DNA of 8,255 nucleotides from Acidimicrobiaceae bacterium (GTDB lineage: Bacteria; Actinomycetota; Acidimicrobiia; Acidimicrobiales; Acidimicrobiaceae), in assembly GCA_013044415.1 (NCBI GenBank), contig JABEUO010000166.1, forward strand, positions 1-8,255. The letters are read 5' to 3'. A program made the translations under genes and the position numbers. The notes below the pieces were generated by a model. That model was given only the letters and a program-made list of their open reading frames with translations. It did not search any database and was not told the DNA's origin. This document shows positions 7,011 through 8,255 of the stretch, in pieces. How positions within the stretch are numbered: position 1 is the stretch's first letter; each line of letters begins with the position of its first letter.

Positions 7011-7898
7011 ATGAATCCAGGTAATTGGCCGACAGGGTATACGAAGTTTGCCTGTTTGGTCGGCGATCCAGCGGCCCACTCGTTGTCTCCCACCCTCTTT
7101 AATTCCGGATTTAGCTTTCTTGGTTTAGATTGGGCGTACCTAGCTATGTCTGTTTCACCTGACCGACTAGCGGCTGCGATCGGCGGCTTAAAGGCGTTGG
7201 GGGTGGGCGGGATTTCAGTGACCATGCCCCACAAAAAAGAGATTATCGGCCTTTTGGATGGCTTGACCCCAAGCGCAGCGATGCTCAGTTCTGTAAACGT
7301 GGTTTACGTAGAGGCAGGGGAACTTATCGGTGATTCGACCGATGGCCGGGCCCTGGTCGACAACCTCTCTTTTGACCATGGAATTGATCTCAGGGGGAAG
7401 CGGGTTGCCCTTGTGGGAACTGGGGCTGTGGCCCGCTCTATCTCGGTATCACTGGTTCAGGCAGATGTGGAAAAGTTGAGTATTCACGGGCGCAATAGGG
7501 CAGCTGCTAGGGAAATACACCTGCTGGCTTCATTGGGGGGTTCATCCACGCAGGTGGTTCTGGGAGAGGCAACCGACATCGAGACAGCCGAGATAGTGAT
7601 AAATGGTACATCACTCGGGATGTCCGGTCGGGGCCACGAAGGCTACTCCCCGGTGGATAAGGGGCTTCTTCATGGCGGACAATTCCTGTGTGACGTCGTC
7701 TACCACCCCTTAGAAACACGTTTTTTGCAGTATGCTAGGGAGATTGGGGCCCCCCATACGAATGGGGTAGGGATGCTTACTCGAATCGCCGTACTGGCTT
7801 TTGAACGCTGGACGGGTGAAAAGGCGCCGGTGCAAGAGATGCGAAGCGCGGTTACCGCAGAAGTTAAAAAGAGAGTTTCAGCTAGCGCAGGAAGATAG
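7011..7898 (+). CDS. aroE: Shikimate dehydrogenase (AroE family)
   Basis: AroE reduces 3-dehydroshikimate to shikimate with NADPH in the aromatic amino-acid pathway. The 295 residues fit the family. The substrate domain shows HSLSP (Ser24, Ser26), SVTMPHKK with catalytic Lys75, SSVN with Asn96, and DSTDG with Asp111. The cofactor loop is GTGAVAR at 136-142, followed by HGRNRAAA instead of the usual N-R-T signature. NGTSLGM, CDVVYHPLETRFL and NGVGML are typical later motifs. Odd points: the His of the usual SPxxHN motif is Phe30, and the conserved substrate-contact Gln in the MLxxQA helix is Ile259. The usual Asn before TDG is Ser109. The catalytic Lys/Asp pair is intact, so activity is likely, but substrate binding may differ. 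Position behind mltG is the standard actinobacterial place for aroE. A quinate/shikimate-type relative is a lesser alternative. Confidence 0.92.
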   Translation: MNPGNWPTGYTKFACLVGDPAAHSLSPTLFNSGFSFLGLDWAYLAMSVSPDRLAAAIGGLKALGVGGISVTMPHKKEIIGLLDGLTPSAAMLSSVNVVYVEAGELIGDSTDGRALVDNLSFDHGIDLRGKRVALVGTGAVARSISVSLVQADVEKLSIHGRNRAAAREIHLLASLGGSSTQVVLGEATDIETAEIVINGTSLGMSGRGHEGYSPVDKGLLHGGQFLCDVVYHPLETRFLQYAREIGAPHTNGVGMLTRIAVLAFERWTGEKAPVQEMRSAVTAEVKKRVSASAGR

Positions 7899-7915
7899 GT
7901 GGTGTGAGCCAACCG

Positions 7916-7991
7916 CGCTATAGCGAGAAATGCGATCGAGTAAGTGCGATGTTGAGATCTCGCAGGCGACATCGATCGGGGTCGTGCGACC
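7916..7991. other. Palindrome cluster between convergent genes
   Basis: The 182-bp gap 7899-8080 holds no gene I can support. Within it are CGCTATAGCG (7916-7925), GAGATCTC (7954-7961), and an inverted repeat CGATGTTG (7947-7954) / CGACATCG (7967-7974) with one G-U pair. There is also GGTCG-TG-CGACC (7980-7991). None is followed by a T-run on either strand. The cluster could serve as a bidirectional terminator of the non-canonical kind or a protein-binding site; neither is shown. Confidence 0.25.
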
Positions 7992-8080
7992 TACCAAAAG
8001 AGCCCAATCTGACGAATCATCCGGCTTACCAGCGTTGATTTGAACGGAAGCCTTAAGGAGAAGGTATCAGGCCCTCCCCC

Positions 8081-8255
8081 TCAGGCGCTGTGCGCCTTAT
8101 AACCGATACGCAGTCCACCCCAATGCTTCCCAAAGACGTAGATCGGTGCAGAGGCATCCTTCATCATTGCGAATACCCCTCCTCCCATGTCTCTGCGGTA
8201 GGTCTGTAGGTAGAAGGGTCTCTCGCTCTGGGCGGCACCGAGTCCCGTCCGATCC
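8081..8255 (-). CDS. C-terminal end of a probable methyl-accepting chemotaxis protein (partial)
   Basis: Only the last 57 codons are present; the gene runs off the right edge. The minus-strand frame reads from 8254 to a TGA at 8083-8081. The segment FYLQTYRRDMGGG, then MMKDASAPIYVFG, then KHWGGLRIGYKA resembles a C-terminal segment seen in methyl-accepting chemotaxis proteins, which read roughly RRDMGGG-x-F-x-x-M-K-x-x-x-APIxVxGRHWGGLR. These are membrane or cytoplasmic sensors that signal through CheA to the flagellar motor. The signalling hairpin itself would lie outside the window, so the call rests on recognising this tail. It converges with aroE and is probably unrelated to the housekeeping genes. 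A different sensor sharing this tail is possible. Confidence 0.6.
   Translation of the reverse strand, partial: DRTGLGAAQSERPFYLQTYRRDMGGGVFAMMKDASAPIYVFGKHWGGLRIGYKAHSA

Noticed and set aside
7700..7972. Minus-strand 90-codon open frame over the aroE 3' end
   Set aside because: It is antisense to well-conserved AroE motifs (NGVGML, FERWTG), has no recognisable domain, and lacks a convincing ribosome site.
7947..7974. Inverted repeat after aroE as an intrinsic terminator
   Set aside because: The stem is modest with a 12-nt loop, and no T-tract follows on either strand.
8083..8097. AGGCGC-TGT-GCGCCT hairpin at the end of the minus-strand gene
   Set aside because: It is inside the coding sequence, the loop is only three bases, and no T-run follows, so a terminator role is not supported.

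Overview
This window is a conserved housekeeping block. It holds seven complete or near-complete plus-strand genes and the 3' end of one gene on the minus strand. The order is aspS, a small membrane/coiled-coil protein, a second small protein, alaS, ruvX, mltG, aroE. From the second gene onward this matches the gene order known from Actinobacteria, where DUF948-like and DUF6167-like proteins precede alaS, ruvX, mltG and aroE. Base composition looks close to half G+C, low for Actinobacteria. A minus-strand gene at the right edge resembles a methyl-accepting chemotaxis protein, so the host is probably motile. A lower-GC member of the Acidimicrobiia would fit, but that is inference; the sequence does not name a genus.

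Layout: aspS occupies 30-1790, and its start may lie at or just before the window edge. After 50 bp come two short genes joined by a one-base overlap (1841-2421). A 154-bp gap follows. It contains a possible two-tier RNA stem-loop and a possible promoter directly against the alaS start. alaS, ruvX and mltG are then tightly packed (2576-6909). A 101-bp gap holding a 15-bp tandem duplication leads to aroE (7011-7898). The last 182 bp before the minus-strand gene contain several short palindromes but no clear intrinsic terminator.

Functionally, the block combines translation (aspartyl- and alanyl-tRNA synthetases), pre-16S rRNA processing (RuvX/YqgF), peptidoglycan chain termination (MltG) and the shikimate pathway (AroE). 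AspRS carries His and Gly at the two positions linked to relaxed tRNA specificity. The host therefore probably makes Asn-tRNA indirectly, through Asp-tRNA(Asn) and GatCAB.

I found no mobile element, CRISPR array, rRNA or tRNA, and nothing resembling a new multi-gene system. The best leads are the alaS leader structure, the unusual AroE substrate-site residues, and the two uncharacterised small proteins conserved beside alaS.
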